Program-made: the position numbers and the translations under genes
Shown: positions 23,475 through 33,662 of the stretch, in pieces
How positions within the stretch are numbered: position 1 is the stretch's first letter
How the letters are laid out: each line of letters starts with the position of its first letter
NCBI GenBank assembly: GCA_963848415.1
Contig: CAWKDN010000001.1
Span: forward strand, 2,542,001 to 2,606,000
Source: CAVQBC01 sp963848415
GTDB lineage: Bacteria; Actinomycetota; Thermoleophilia; Solirubrobacterales; Solirubrobacteraceae
Direction of reading: 5' to 3'
Length of the DNA: 64,000 nucleotides
Notes under the pieces: model-generated
Told to the model about the DNA's origin: nothing
Seen by the model: the letters and a program-made list of their open reading frames with translations, nothing else
Databases searched by the model: none

Positions 23475-24252
23475 TGCTGACGGGCGTGCCGATCGGCATC
23501 AGCCGGTCCAGGCGGCGGATGTCGGCGTTGCGCAGGCGGATGCAGCCGTGCGAGACGCGGCCGGGCAGGATGTCGGGCCGGTTGGTGCCGTGGATGCCGA
23601 TGAAGCCGCCGCCCGGCCAGTCGGTCAGGACGGCGGAGCGCGCGTTGAGACCGAACGCGAGCGGGCCGTAGACCGGGGAGTTGAAGCCGCTGAGCCGGTT
23701 GCGGATGTAGAACTCGCCCTTGGGCGTCGGCCAGCGCGGCTCGCCGACGCCGATGCGCGCGCGGAACACGGTCCGCCCGGCGTTCTCGAGCCTCGCCGTC
23801 TGCTTGCGGCGGTCGATCAGCAGGTGGGTCCGGACCTTGTAGAGCGGTCCGAGCGCGCCGGAGGGGATCCAGCCGGTGGTGCCGTTGGGCAGCACCGGCA
23901 GCCGCACGCGCAGCCAGGTCGTCGAGCCCTTGCGGAGGCGCTCGAGCACGATCACGGGGTTGGTCGTGTTCTCGGGCGTGCGGGTCTGGAGCTTGTAGAC
24001 GCCCTTGCTGCGGACGTCGGGGTCCTCACGGGCGAGCGTGCGCCGCTCGACCGTGCCCCACCGCCAGACGTCGCCCTCGCCGCTGAGGACCTCGGGCTCG
24101 GGCTCGGACGGTGTGGCGGGAGTCTGTGCGCCGGCGAAGGCGGGGGTCAGGAGGGCGAACGCGAGCGCACAGACGAGCGCCGGGGCGGCCGTGAGGCCGC
24201 CCCGGCGCAGTCCATACCCTCGGTCAGCCCGTGAAGGACGGCGACTGCGCAT
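23467..24252 (-). CDS. L,D-transpeptidase (YkuD family), secreted
   Basis: A 261-residue exported enzyme that makes 3-3 cross-links in peptidoglycan or attaches proteins to it. The signal peptide is Arg-rich, with the hydrophobic core ALVCALAFALL and cleavage region AFAGA. The middle (residues 60-135) is SH3-like: 'YKLQTRTPE', then 'STTWLRVRLPVLPNGTTGWI'. The YkuD domain carries 'GFIGIHGTNRP' (His221) and the catalytic 'VSHGCIRLRNADI' (Cys237). ATG 24252 overlaps the upstream gene's end by 29 bases but is the only start that gives a full signal peptide. A perfect GC hairpin falls inside that coding stretch. Confidence 0.92.
   Translation of the reverse strand: MRSRRPSRADRGYGLRRGGLTAAPALVCALAFALLTPAFAGAQTPATPSEPEPEVLSGEGDVWRWGTVERRTLAREDPDVRSKGVYKLQTRTPENTTNPVIVLERLRKGSTTWLRVRLPVLPNGTTGWIPSGALGPLYKVRTHLLIDRRKQTARLENAGRTVFRARIGVGEPRWPTPKGEFYIRNRLSGFNSPVYGPLAFGLNARSAVLTDWPGGGFIGIHGTNRPDILPGRVSHGCIRLRNADIRRLDRLMPIGTPVSIS
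24177..24208 (-). terminator. Perfect GC-rich hairpin, possible terminator/attenuator
   Basis: 14-base arms GCGCCGGGGCGGCC / GGCCGCCCCGGCGC around a GTGA loop. It comes 16 bases after the stop of the SdrD_B-like gene and lies inside the signal-peptide codons of the L,D-transpeptidase. There is no T-run, so it may be a U-less terminator or an attenuator. Confidence 0.4.
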
Positions 24253-25141
24253 TGGCGCAGCGACGGAGGGACATGCGCAGCGTGCGCGCGGGGGTGCCGC
24301 TGCCGGCCCGGAAGGTCACCACGGCCTCGAGGCGGTGGCGGCCGGAGGCCAGGTTGCTGGTGTCGATGACCGTCCGCACGCGCGTGGCGCCGGAGCGGAC
24401 CGTGACCCGGCGGACGACGCGGCCGTCGACCTTGTAGGTCACGCGACGGATGCTGCGGCCCCGGATGATCGCGACGTAGGTGTCATCCACGCAGCGGTTG
24501 GAGCGGGTCATGCGCGCCTGGCCCGGCCGGACGGTGTCCGCGACGGGGCTGGTCGACGGCGGCGTGTTGCCGCCACCGGCCGGCGGGGTCGCCGGCGGCG
24601 TCGACGGCGGGGTGGCCGGCGGCGTGTCGGGCGGGGTGGGCGGCGTCGGCGGGGTGGGCGGCGTCGGCGGCGTGGGCGGCGTCGGCGGCGTCGGCGGGGT
24701 GGGCGGCGTCGGCGGCTTGTAGTTCAGGAAATCCAGGTCGCAATGCCGCAGGTCGTCATGGCCGAGCTTGACCGTGTACTCGCACCCGTTGGACGGGAAC
24801 GTGCACTGCCAGCCGCGGTACTTCGCCTGCTGCTCGGAGTCCGGCGCCTCGCGGATCACGTAATCCTTGCCGGCGGGCAGCCCGTCGAACTTGTAGAGGC
24901 CGTTCGCGTTCGTGACGGCGGTCTGCTCGCCCGCGTCATAGGTCTTGTCGCCGTCGGCGTCGAGGTAGAACTTGTACCCCTCGAGCGGGTTGTCCCCAGC
25001 GTCCAGGGTCCCGTTGCCGTTGACGTCGTTGTACTTCGTGCCCTCCAGCGACCCGTACGTCGCCAGGGCGGCCGGCGCGGTGAACGCCAGGCCGGTCGTC
25101 GCCACCAGGGCGCCGAGCGCCAGGCGTGCGTGGTGATTCAT
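24224..25141 (-). CDS. Secreted SdrD_B-domain protein with Pro-Thr-Pro repeats
   Basis: A 305-residue exported protein. Signal peptide: MNHHARLALGALVATTGLAF, ending APAALA. An SdrD_B-like Ca-binding beta domain follows at about 30-95: 'GTKYNDVNGNGTLDAGDNPL', then 'YLDADGDKTYDAGEQTAVTN' and 'ANGLYKFDGLPAGKDYVIRE'. After two more Cys-containing strands comes a spacer of nine or so PTP units plus Pro/Thr-rich sequence (about 143-185), then a basic C-terminal beta region ('YKVDGRVVRRVTV', 'RHRLEAVVTFRAG'). SdrD_B domains act as rigid spacers in surface proteins. AAGGAGGGA precedes ATG 25141. No sortase signal is visible, so anchoring is unclear. Confidence 0.82.
   Translation of the reverse strand: MNHHARLALGALVATTGLAFTAPAALATYGSLEGTKYNDVNGNGTLDAGDNPLEGYKFYLDADGDKTYDAGEQTAVTNANGLYKFDGLPAGKDYVIREAPDSEQQAKYRGWQCTFPSNGCEYTVKLGHDDLRHCDLDFLNYKPPTPPTPPTPPTPPTPPTPPTPPTPPTPPDTPPATPPSTPPATPPAGGGNTPPSTSPVADTVRPGQARMTRSNRCVDDTYVAIIRGRSIRRVTYKVDGRVVRRVTVRSGATRVRTVIDTSNLASGRHRLEAVVTFRAGSGTPARTLRMSLRRCANAQSPSFTG
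24628..24716 (-). repeat. Nine-base tandem repeats coding Pro-Thr-Pro
   Basis: About nine copies of a 9-base unit (GGCGGCGTC/GGCGGGGTG on the + strand) encode PTP units. The near-identical DNA suggests recent expansion and length variation by slippage. Confidence 0.85.
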
Positions 25142-25430
25142 GAGTCCCTCCTTGGATGCTCCGGCCGCCCTCCGAGGCGAGCGGAGCTCCGAGCACTTGA
25201 GTGGTTTCCGAGACTCGCCCACCCGACCCTCCCGCCGGGATGGCGAACCACGTCCGGGAATGTACTCAGCAGCGATTGGTCAAGGTCAATTTATTGGTGC
25301 AATGTCAGAGCCGAGACACTCTCGCCGCCGGGCACGAACCGCGGCTGACTATGCGATCAACGAGGCGGAGACGCCCGGTCTTTCGCCCCCCTCGCAGCGG
25401 GAACGCGCAAGCTGGGTGGAGCGGTCCGGA
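25142..25430. other. Gene-free stretch with candidate minus-strand promoter
   Basis: This 289-base gap is locally less GC-rich around 25270-25300. On the minus strand a direct repeat TTGACCTTGACC (25289 to 25278) and TACATT (25264 to 25259) could form -35 and -10 boxes, with a spacing of 19 bases from the farther copy or 13 from the nearer. They lie about 120 bases before the SdrD_B-like gene. No ORF or RNA structure of note is seen. Confidence 0.35.
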
Positions 25431-26225
25431 TCAGGCGCCGGGTCGCGCGCCGTCCAGCAGCGGCCGCAGCCGCCGGCGCTCCTGGCCCATCCCGATCCGC
25501 CCGAGCAGCTCGTCGGCCAGCGCGAGGTAGTCCATCCCGAGATCGGGCCGGTGGTCGAGGATCGAGGTCGCCCGCTCCGCGGACTCCGCGTAGGCGATCG
25601 ACGAGCGGATCACCGTCTCGAAGACCTTCTCGCCGAAGTGCTCCTTGAGCGAGCGGAAGGCCTCGCGCGAGTGCACCGTGCGCATGTCGGCGATGTTCAT
25701 GACCACCCCGAGCCACTCGAGGTCGTCGTTGTAGAACTCCTTCGCCTGCCCGATCACCTCGAGCGCGCCCTCGACGCCCTGCAACGCGAAGTACTGCGCC
25801 TCGGCGGAGATCAGCGCCCAGTCCGCGGCGACCAGGCCGTTGACGGTGAGCAGGCCGAGCGCCGGCGGGCAGTCGATCAGGATCACCTCGTGCTGCTTGC
25901 GCTCGCCCTTGAGCGCCTTGCGCAGCACCAGCTCGCGCCCCATCTTGCCCGAGAGCCCGCGCTCCACCTCGGCGAGGATCGGCGTCGCCGGGATGATGCC
26001 CCCGTGGACGGCGGCGCGGGCCTTCTCGTCGCCGCGCAGGACGTCGGCCACCGTCGGGCTGGCGTCCGCCGGGACGTCGAAGTAGTCCGACAGGTTTCCC
26101 TGGGGATCGAGGTCGACGGCGAGCACGTCGACGTCGATGCGGCGCAGGACGTCGGCGAGCGTGCGCACCGTGGTGGTCTTGCCGGTGCCGCCCTTGAGCG
26201 ACAGGACAGCGATCGTCTCGGCCAC
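25431..26225 (-). CDS. ParA/Soj-family partitioning ATPase, orphan
   Basis: A 264-residue cytoplasmic P-loop ATPase with the deviant Walker A motif KGGTGKTT (residues 11-18), 'VLAVDLDPQGNLSDYF' (Walker A') and 'EVILIDCPPALGLLTVNGL' (Walker B). ParA proteins move DNA or protein cargo by ATP-dependent binding to the nucleoid. No ParB gene is beside it, and the next gene upstream is an FHA protein, so this is probably an orphan rather than the chromosomal soj. The start is GTG 26225, seven bases after a TAACCT -10 element. Confidence 0.9.
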   Translation of the reverse strand: MAETIAVLSLKGGTGKTTTVRTLADVLRRIDVDVLAVDLDPQGNLSDYFDVPADASPTVADVLRGDEKARAAVHGGIIPATPILAEVERGLSGKMGRELVLRKALKGERKQHEVILIDCPPALGLLTVNGLVAADWALISAEAQYFALQGVEGALEVIGQAKEFYNDDLEWLGVVMNIADMRTVHSREAFRSLKEHFGEKVFETVIRSSIAYAESAERATSILDHRPDLGMDYLALADELLGRIGMGQERRRLRPLLDGARPGA

Positions 26226-26232
26226 GGGCGGC

Positions 26233-26238
26233 AGGTTA
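26233..26238 (-). promoter_or_regulatory. -10 element of the parA-like gene
   Basis: TAACCT lies 7 bases before the GTG start, and there is no Shine-Dalgarno. It fits the leaderless pattern. Confidence 0.35.
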
Positions 26239-26267
26239 CCCGCCGCTCGGGCTCCGGCGCGGGCGGC

Positions 26268-26753
26268 CTACTCGCCGACCGCCGCGGGGGCCGACGGCGT
26301 CGCCGCCGGCACGCTCGAGTTGTCCAGGAACCACAGCGCGTGGCGGCCGATGGTCACGACGTCGCCGTCGGTCAGCGGGCTCCACTCGACCCGGCGGTCG
26401 TTGACGAAGACGCCGTTGAGCGACCGGTCGTCGAGCACGCGCACGCCCTCGGCCTGGTTGACCACGAGCGCGTGGCGCCGGGAGACGGTCGCGTCGTCGA
26501 AGCGGACGTCGGCGGCCAGCGAGCGCCCGATGCGCGTCCACTCGCGCTCCACCGGCAGCACGGTCTGCTTGCCCGCGACCTCGAAGGCGAGGTACTTGCC
26601 CGGCGCCGGCAGCCCGGCTCGTGCCTCCTCGACCCAGTCGGGGCGCGTCGCAGGCGCCGGGGCCTCCGGCTCGCCGCCGACCGGCACCGCACCCTGACCC
26701 GCGACAGGGAGCGTCCCGGTGGCCTGGATGTCGTCCGGCGTGCGTGGCTCCAT
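26268..26753 (-). CDS. FHA-domain protein
   Basis: A 161-residue protein with a disordered Pro/Ala-rich N-terminal 45 residues and a forkhead-associated domain at about 60-150. It shows 'TRIGRSLAADVRFDDATVSRRHALVV', whose Arg and 'SRRH' bind phosphothreonine, and 'DDRSLNGVFVNDRRV' with the NG motif. FHA domains dock proteins phosphorylated by Ser/Thr kinases. The ATG at 26753 is chosen because GAGGAGA ends eight bases upstream. A longer GTG start at 26807 has no ribosome site but stands just after a TATCGT box. It lies upstream of parA on the same strand. Confidence 0.9.
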   Translation of the reverse strand: MEPRTPDDIQATGTLPVAGQGAVPVGGEPEAPAPATRPDWVEEARAGLPAPGKYLAFEVAGKQTVLPVEREWTRIGRSLAADVRFDDATVSRRHALVVNQAEGVRVLDDRSLNGVFVNDRRVEWSPLTDGDVVTIGRHALWFLDNSSVPAATPSAPAAVGE

Positions 26754-26970
26754 CGGCAAGATCTCCTCTGGCGCGCATCCGCGCGCCTTCTCGGCGAACC
26801 CGACCACCTAGACGATACCGGCACGGGCCGCGTGTGCAGCCCCCGCGGCGGGGGCAGGGGCAGGGTCCGCCGCGTCGAAACCCGGTCGGACCATGCCGTC
26901 CGTCTCGGCGCTCAGAGTCCCCGTCGCGCCCTCCGCTCCGGGCCGTCCGCTACCGCTGCACGCCGCCCTG

Positions 26971-27198
26971 ATGCGCCGCAGCGTGGGCGACCTCGCGGCG
27001 CGCGCGAGCCGCTGCTGGCACTGTCGCCGGACCCCGCTGGTCGGCGAGCGCGTCTACCTCTACGCCGCGTCGGCCGGCGAGCGGATGCTGTGTGAGCTGT
27101 GCCGGCCGCTGCGGCGCGAGGCGCCACAGCGCTCAGAGCTCGTGCACTCGGTGGAAGAGGGCGCCACCGTGCGCATCCGCCGCGAGAAGCGCCGCTGA
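26971..27198 (+). CDS. Small double-CxxC protein, unknown function
   Basis: A 75-residue protein beginning MRRSVGDLAARASRCWHCRR. Two CxxC pairs ('CWHC' near residue 15 and 'CELC' near 42) could bind one zinc, as in small treble-clef or ribbon proteins. The C-terminus is basic. An in-frame extension upstream is Pro-rich and not convincing, so ATG 26971 is used. No enzyme motif is present and I do not recognise the family. It lies 50 bases before the SRPBCC gene. Confidence 0.6.
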   Translation: MRRSVGDLAARASRCWHCRRTPLVGERVYLYAASAGERMLCELCRPLRREAPQRSELVHSVEEGATVRIRREKRR

Positions 27199-27232
27199 GC
27201 GAGCCGGCGGGTGGCCCGGCCAGCCGCCAAGG

Positions 27233-27238
27233 TAGGCT
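27233..27238 (+). promoter_or_regulatory. -10 element of the SRPBCC gene at 27249
   Basis: TAGGCT lies exactly 10 bases before the TTG start, with no Shine-Dalgarno. This supports the unusual TTG as the start. Confidence 0.45.
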
Positions 27239-27248
27239 TGCGCGCGCC

Positions 27249-27746
27249 TTGGACCCCGTCGAGCTGAACATCACCATCGACCGCCCGCGCGAGGAGGTCT
27301 TCGCCTACCTCGCCGACATCGCCAACCACCCGGAGTTCACCGACCACTTCCTCAAGGAGTGGCGGCTGACGCGGATCGAGTCCTACGGCCGCGGGGCCGG
27401 CGCTCGCTTCCGCGCCGACGCCCCCTGCAACCGCTTCTCGTGGGGCGACCTGAGCTTCAGCGTGGTCGAGGCGCCGCACCGGATCATCGCGGTCGGCAAC
27501 GGCGGCAAGTTCAACCGCATCCGGCTCTTCCAGAGCTGGACGCTGGACCCCGCGCCGGGTGGCGGGACCCGCATCGAGTTCGTGGCCGAGACCGAGCCGC
27601 CGCTGCCGACCGACAAGCTGATGGAGGGCGTCACCGGCTTCCGGCGCTGGTTCCGCCGCGGCGCCAACCGTGCGCTCAAGCGCCTGCGCTCGATCCTCGA
27701 GGAGGATCGCGACCGCGGCGCCCGCGCCACGGTCGGCGGCCGGTGA
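27249..27746 (+). CDS. SRPBCC-family (polyketide cyclase/START-like) protein
   Basis: A 165-residue protein starting with TTG: 'LDPVELNITIDRPREEVFAY' then 'LADIANHPEFTDHFLKEW', the usual opening of SRPBCC/CoxG-like ligand-binding domains. 'HRIIAVGNGGKFNRIRLFQSWTL' and 'GTRIEFVAETEPP' are beta strands of the helix-grip fold, and a C-terminal helix with many Arg residues follows. The fold binds hydrophobic ligands; the ligand is unknown here. The start is fixed by the TAGGCT box 10 bases upstream. The next gene is a lipoprotein on the same strand. Confidence 0.82.
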   Translation: MDPVELNITIDRPREEVFAYLADIANHPEFTDHFLKEWRLTRIESYGRGAGARFRADAPCNRFSWGDLSFSVVEAPHRIIAVGNGGKFNRIRLFQSWTLDPAPGGGTRIEFVAETEPPLPTDKLMEGVTGFRRWFRRGANRALKRLRSILEEDRDRGARATVGGR

Positions 27747-27768
27747 TCCGGCCGGCCCTGGCCGGAGG

Positions 27769-27774
27769 TAGACT
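27769..27774 (+). promoter_or_regulatory. -10 element of the lipoprotein gene at 27788
   Basis: TAGACT lies 10 bases before GTG 27785 and 13 before ATG 27788, which are adjacent in-frame codons. Leaderless translation could begin at either. Confidence 0.4.
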
Positions 27775-27787
27775 GACGCCGCCCGTG

Positions 27788-28357
27788 ATGCACCGCGCGC
27801 TTCGCATCCTCGCCCTCGGCCTCGCCCTCGTCGCCGCCTTCGGGGTGGCCGGCTGCGGCAACAAGGAGGACGAGGTGCTCGAGGCCCTCACCGAGGGGCC
27901 CTACATCGACATCGGCGAGGTCAAGTACCAGGTGCAGATGTCGCGCGAGCTCAACCCCTACGACATCGAGGACCAGGGGTACCTCAAGGGCCTGCCGGAG
28001 GGCACGGAGACGCCCGGGCCCGAGGAGGTCTTCTTCGGCGTCTGGATGCGCGCCGAGAACGTGGGCTCAGAGCCCGCGCCCGCGGTCCGCGAGTTCGAGA
28101 TCATCGACACCCAGGAGAAGATCTACCGGCCGGTCCCGCTGGACACCGAGATCAACGTCTTCGCCTACCAGCCGCGCATCATCCCGTCCCAGGAGCTGAT
28201 CCCGGCGGCCGACTCCGCGGCCGCCACCGGGCCGATCCAGGGCTCGCTGGTGCTCTTCCGGCTCTCGCTCGAGAGCTACCAGAACCGCCCGCTGCAGCTC
28301 CGGTTCCAGTCGCCGACGGAACCGGGCAAAGAGGGCGTCATCGACCTCGACCTCTGA
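27788..28357 (+). CDS. Predicted lipoprotein, function unknown
   Basis: A 189-residue exported lipoprotein: signal peptide MHRALRILALGLALVAAFGV with lipobox VAGC, followed by 'GNKEDEVLEALTEGPYIDIG'. The body is a predicted beta sandwich of the DUF4352-like kind: 'VFFGVWMRAENVGSEPAPAV', 'FEIIDTQEKIYRPV', and 'GSLVLFRLSLESYQNRPLQL' near the end. Such domains are found in surface lipoproteins of Gram-positive bacteria and have no known activity. The start may be the preceding GTG at 27785. It would be a substrate of Lgt encoded at 16.6 kb. Confidence 0.78.
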   Translation: MHRALRILALGLALVAAFGVAGCGNKEDEVLEALTEGPYIDIGEVKYQVQMSRELNPYDIEDQGYLKGLPEGTETPGPEEVFFGVWMRAENVGSEPAPAVREFEIIDTQEKIYRPVPLDTEINVFAYQPRIIPSQELIPAADSAAATGPIQGSLVLFRLSLESYQNRPLQLRFQSPTEPGKEGVIDLDL

Positions 28358-28394
28358 CGCGACGCGCACCCCGGCGCGCGAGGAGGCCGACGCG

Positions 28395-30131
28395 TCACCT
28401 CAGGGCGGCCTGGATCACCGACTTGGCCGCGGGCGCGGCCGTCTCGCCGCCCGCGCCCTGGCCGACCAGGACGACCGCGATCGCGACCCGCGGGCGCCCG
28501 GCCGGGGCGAAGGCGACGAACCAGGCGTCCGTGTCGGCGGCGTCGTCGGCGGGGACCTCCTCGTCGTCGCCGGAGGGCGACGTCGGCTGGGTCGTGGTCA
28601 GCTCGGCCGTGCCGGTCTTGCCGGCGACCTTGACGCCGTCGATCTGGGCGGCCACGCCGGTGCCGCCGGTCACCACCGCCTGCATCCCGCGGCGCACGTA
28701 GCGCGCCACCCGGGGCGTCGTGGCCCGGCTGAAGGACGGGTCGTCGCCGCGCGCCAGCGTCGGCCGCGGCAGCCGGCCGGCGTTGGCGATGGCGGCGCCG
28801 ACGCCGGCCATCGTCAGCGGCGTGGCGAGCACCTCGCCCTGCCCGATCGCGGTCGAGCCGACCGCGAGGTCGTCGCCGATCTCCTCTGCCGGCGGGATGG
28901 TCGAGACGGCCGCGCCGGCGAGCGGCGGGCGCTGGTTGAAGCCGAAGCGCTCGGCGGCGGCGACGAGCCGCTCGGCGCCCAGCTCGACGCCCATCGGCGC
29001 GAACACCGAGTTGCACGACTTGGCGAAGCTCTCGCGCAGCGTTCCGCCGCACGCCTCGCCGTAGGCGTTCTGCAGCTGGACGCCCTCGAGGGTCGCGGCC
29101 GTCTCCACCGGGAAGTCGTCGGACGGCTTGACCGTGCCGGCCTCCAGCGCGCCGGAGAGCGTGATGATCTTGAACACCGAGCCCGGCGGCTGTGGCCCCG
29201 AGTAGGCGACGCCGGCGAGCGCGAGCACCTCCCCGTCGTCGGGTCGCAGCACCGCGATGCCGCCGTAGCGACCCGCGAGCGCGTCCACCGCGGCCTTCTG
29301 GATGCCCGGCGCGATCGAGGTGCGCACGGCGCTGCCCTGCTCGGGCGTCGTGCGGGCCAGCGTCCGCGCGCCCGCGCGCAGCGTCCCGCCGGGCCGGCCG
29401 CGCAACCGGTCGTCGAACTGGCGCTCGAGGCCGGTGAGCCCGACCTGGGCGCCCGCGGGCACCCCCTGCTCGGCCAGCGCCGCCTGCCGGTCCGGTGGCG
29501 CGGGGCCGAGCCGGCCGACGATGTCCAGCGCCTCGGGTCCGAACGCGCCCGTGCGGTCCTCGCCGCGCGCGATGACCGTGCCGTCGCGCGCCTGCAGCGT
29601 CCCGCGCGGCGGCAGCTGCGTCGCGCGCGCGAGCCGCTCGCCGGGCCGCAGGCCGGGCAGCACCATCTCCGGCCGCCAGGTGACGCCGGCGTCGTCGTCC
29701 TCGGTGACGACCGGGAGCCGCAGCGTCCCGCGCAGGGTGCCGAAGACCGCGGTGCGGCTCGCGATCGGCACGCCGTAGACGTCGTCGCCGGCGTCGCGGA
29801 CGCGCCCGGCGCGCAGCCCGGCCAGCGTGATCGTCGCCGCGGCCTGCTCGTAGGCGCGGGTGAAGCGCTCCAGCGACACCCGCTCCTTGGCGTCGTCCGA
29901 GAGCTCGTCGTACATGGCCCGGTAGTCCCCGCGGGTCCAGGCGGCGGAGAACTCGCGCGCCACGCGCGTGCCCTCGGACTCGCCGCCACCGCCCGCGAGC
30001 GCGCCGCCGGCGAACGCAGCCGCTCCGAGGACCCCGAGCGCCACGAGCCGGCGCGTGCGCATGCGCGGATCTGGCCGCCGCCGTGCCGGCCCGGTCCCGG
30101 AGGAAGGCGGCTGACCAGTCAGGGGCGGCAT
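28395..30131 (-). CDS. Penicillin-binding protein with MecA_N-like domain (class B transpeptidase)
   Basis: A 578-residue membrane-anchored D,D-transpeptidase. A single anchor (residues 28-48) follows a basic tail. An NTF2-like MecA_N domain at about 52-155 begins 'ARE.SAAWTRGDYRAMYDEL'. A PBP dimerisation segment comes next, then the catalytic domain: SVFK (318-321), SCN (372-374) and KTG near 500. A KTGTAE tract followed by an acidic insert is typical of PBP2/PbpA-like proteins. MecA_N domains occur in low-affinity PBP2a-like enzymes, so beta-lactam tolerance is possible but not shown. MRTRRL 23 residues later is an alternative start. Confidence 0.92.
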   Translation of the reverse strand: MPPLTGQPPSSGTGPARRRPDPRMRTRRLVALGVLGAAAFAGGALAGGGGESEGTRVAREFSAAWTRGDYRAMYDELSDDAKERVSLERFTRAYEQAAATITLAGLRAGRVRDAGDDVYGVPIASRTAVFGTLRGTLRLPVVTEDDDAGVTWRPEMVLPGLRPGERLARATQLPPRGTLQARDGTVIARGEDRTGAFGPEALDIVGRLGPAPPDRQAALAEQGVPAGAQVGLTGLERQFDDRLRGRPGGTLRAGARTLARTTPEQGSAVRTSIAPGIQKAAVDALAGRYGGIAVLRPDDGEVLALAGVAYSGPQPPGSVFKIITLSGALEAGTVKPSDDFPVETAATLEGVQLQNAYGEACGGTLRESFAKSCNSVFAPMGVELGAERLVAAAERFGFNQRPPLAGAAVSTIPPAEEIGDDLAVGSTAIGQGEVLATPLTMAGVGAAIANAGRLPRPTLARGDDPSFSRATTPRVARYVRRGMQAVVTGGTGVAAQIDGVKVAGKTGTAELTTTQPTSPSGDDEEVPADDAADTDAWFVAFAPAGRPRVAIAVVLVGQGAGGETAAPAAKSVIQAALR

Positions 30132-30143
30132 CGTGCGCGCGGG

Positions 30144-30149
30144 ACTCTA
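30144..30149 (-). promoter_or_regulatory. -10 element of the PBP gene
   Basis: TAGAGT lies 12 bases before ATG 30131 with no Shine-Dalgarno. This supports the longer start. Confidence 0.4.
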
Positions 30150-30213
30150 GCGCCGGCTCGCGCGGCAGCCCAGCGGCAAGGCCGATCTGGGCGGGTGCCT
30201 GCGGCGGGCCTTG

Positions 30214-30219
30214 TACGCT
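30214..30219 (+). promoter_or_regulatory. -10 element of the MarP-like gene
   Basis: TACGCT lies 13 bases before ATG 30233, with no Shine-Dalgarno. It is divergent from the PBP promoter 65 bases away. Confidence 0.4.
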
Positions 30220-30232
30220 CGATACACGCACC

Positions 30233-31375
30233 ATGACCGGACTGGACTGGGTCATCGTCGGCCTCGTGCTGCTCCTGGCCATGTTCGGATGGGCACAGGG
30301 CTTCGTGGCCGGAGCGCTCGCCCTCGCCGGCTTCGCGCTCGGCGCGTGGGCCGGGACCCGGCTCGGCCCGCTGCTGCTCCCCGAAGGCGCGGAGTCGCCC
30401 TACGCCCCCGCCTTCGGCCTGCTCGGCGCGCTCGTGGCGGGAGCGGCGGTGGCCGCCGGCCTGGAGGGCCTGGGCTGGCGATTACGCGGCCGGCTGAGCG
30501 CGCCGGGGCTCTCCGCGGTCGACGGGCTGCTCGGCTCGGTGCTGACCGCCTGCGTCGGCCTGGGGATCGTCTGGGTGCTCGGCGCGGTGGCGGTCCACAG
30601 CGCCGGCGGCGAGCTGCGCTTCCAGGCCCAGCGCTCGGTGATCCTGACCGAGCTCAACGAGCGCCTGCCGCCCTCGGGCCCGCTGCTCAACGTGCTCGCC
30701 CGCTTCGACCCCTTCCCGCGCATCGACGGCCCGGATCCGGGCGTGGGCGCCCCGCGCGGCTCGATCCTCGACGACCCGGACGTCGCGGCGGCCGCCCCGA
30801 GCGTGGTGAAGATCCTCGGCACGGCGTGCGGCCTGGGCATCGAGGGCTCGGGCTGGGTGGCCGCGCCGGGCGTCGTGGTCACCAACGCCCACGTCGTCGC
30901 CGGCCAGAACGACACGCGCGTGCTGCCCGAGGGGCGCGGCGGCGGGCTGGACGCCCGCGCGGTCGTCTTCGATCCCCGTAACGACCTCGCCGTGCTGCGG
31001 GTGGGCGGGCTGGACGCGCCGGAGCTGCCGCTTGCCGACGCCCCGCGCAGCGGCGCCGCGGCCGCCGTGCTCGGCTTCCCCGAGAACGGCCCCTATGACA
31101 TCCGGGCAGCGCGATTGGGCGACACCCGGCGGGTGATCTCCCAGGACGCCTACGGCACCGACCGGGTGCAGCGGGAGATCACCGCGCTGCGCGGGATCGT
31201 GCGGTCGGGCAACTCGGGCGGGCCGGTCGTCGACGCCGCCGGGCGCGTCGTCACGACCGTCTTCGCCGCCTCCACCACCGGGCCGCGCGGCGGCTATGGG
31301 GTGCCGAACGCGGTGGTGCGCGAGGCACTGCGGGACACCACCGGCACGGTGGACACCGGCCCCTGCAGCGGCTGA
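30233..31375 (+). CDS. MarP-like membrane serine protease (CvpA plus trypsin domain)
   Basis: A 380-residue protein with four N-terminal transmembrane helices (CvpA/colicin V production domain, residues 1-125) and a periplasmic trypsin-like domain. The catalytic triad is visible: His220 in 'VVTNAHVVAG', Asp251 in 'RNDLAVLRV', and Ser328 in 'RSGNSGGPVVDAAGRVV'. Mycobacterium MarP has the same layout, protects against acid and activates a cell-wall hydrolase. Two Cys residues, one before the His region (ACGLG) and one at the extreme C-terminus (PCSG), could form the stabilising disulfide. Function is inferred by homology. Confidence 0.9.
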   Translation: MTGLDWVIVGLVLLLAMFGWAQGFVAGALALAGFALGAWAGTRLGPLLLPEGAESPYAPAFGLLGALVAGAAVAAGLEGLGWRLRGRLSAPGLSAVDGLLGSVLTACVGLGIVWVLGAVAVHSAGGELRFQAQRSVILTELNERLPPSGPLLNVLARFDPFPRIDGPDPGVGAPRGSILDDPDVAAAAPSVVKILGTACGLGIEGSGWVAAPGVVVTNAHVVAGQNDTRVLPEGRGGGLDARAVVFDPRNDLAVLRVGGLDAPELPLADAPRSGAAAAVLGFPENGPYDIRAARLGDTRRVISQDAYGTDRVQREITALRGIVRSGNSGGPVVDAAGRVVTTVFAASTTGPRGGYGVPNAVVREALRDTTGTVDTGPCSG

Positions 31376-31406
31376 CCGGCTCCACGGGGGCGGCTGACCC
31401 AGCCGC

Positions 31407-31412
31407 TAGGCT
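31407..31412 (+). promoter_or_regulatory. -10 element of the topoisomerase III gene
   Basis: TAGGCT lies exactly 10 bases before ATG 31423 with no Shine-Dalgarno. It is one of the clearest leaderless-type promoters here. Confidence 0.5.
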
Positions 31413-31422
31413 GCGCACGTCC

Positions 31423-33657
<2,235 letters not shown>

Positions 33658-33662
33658 CGCTC

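Noticed and set aside
25278..25289. GGTCAAGGTCAA direct repeat as a regulator site
   Set aside because: The unit is short and occurs once; noted only as part of a possible promoter.
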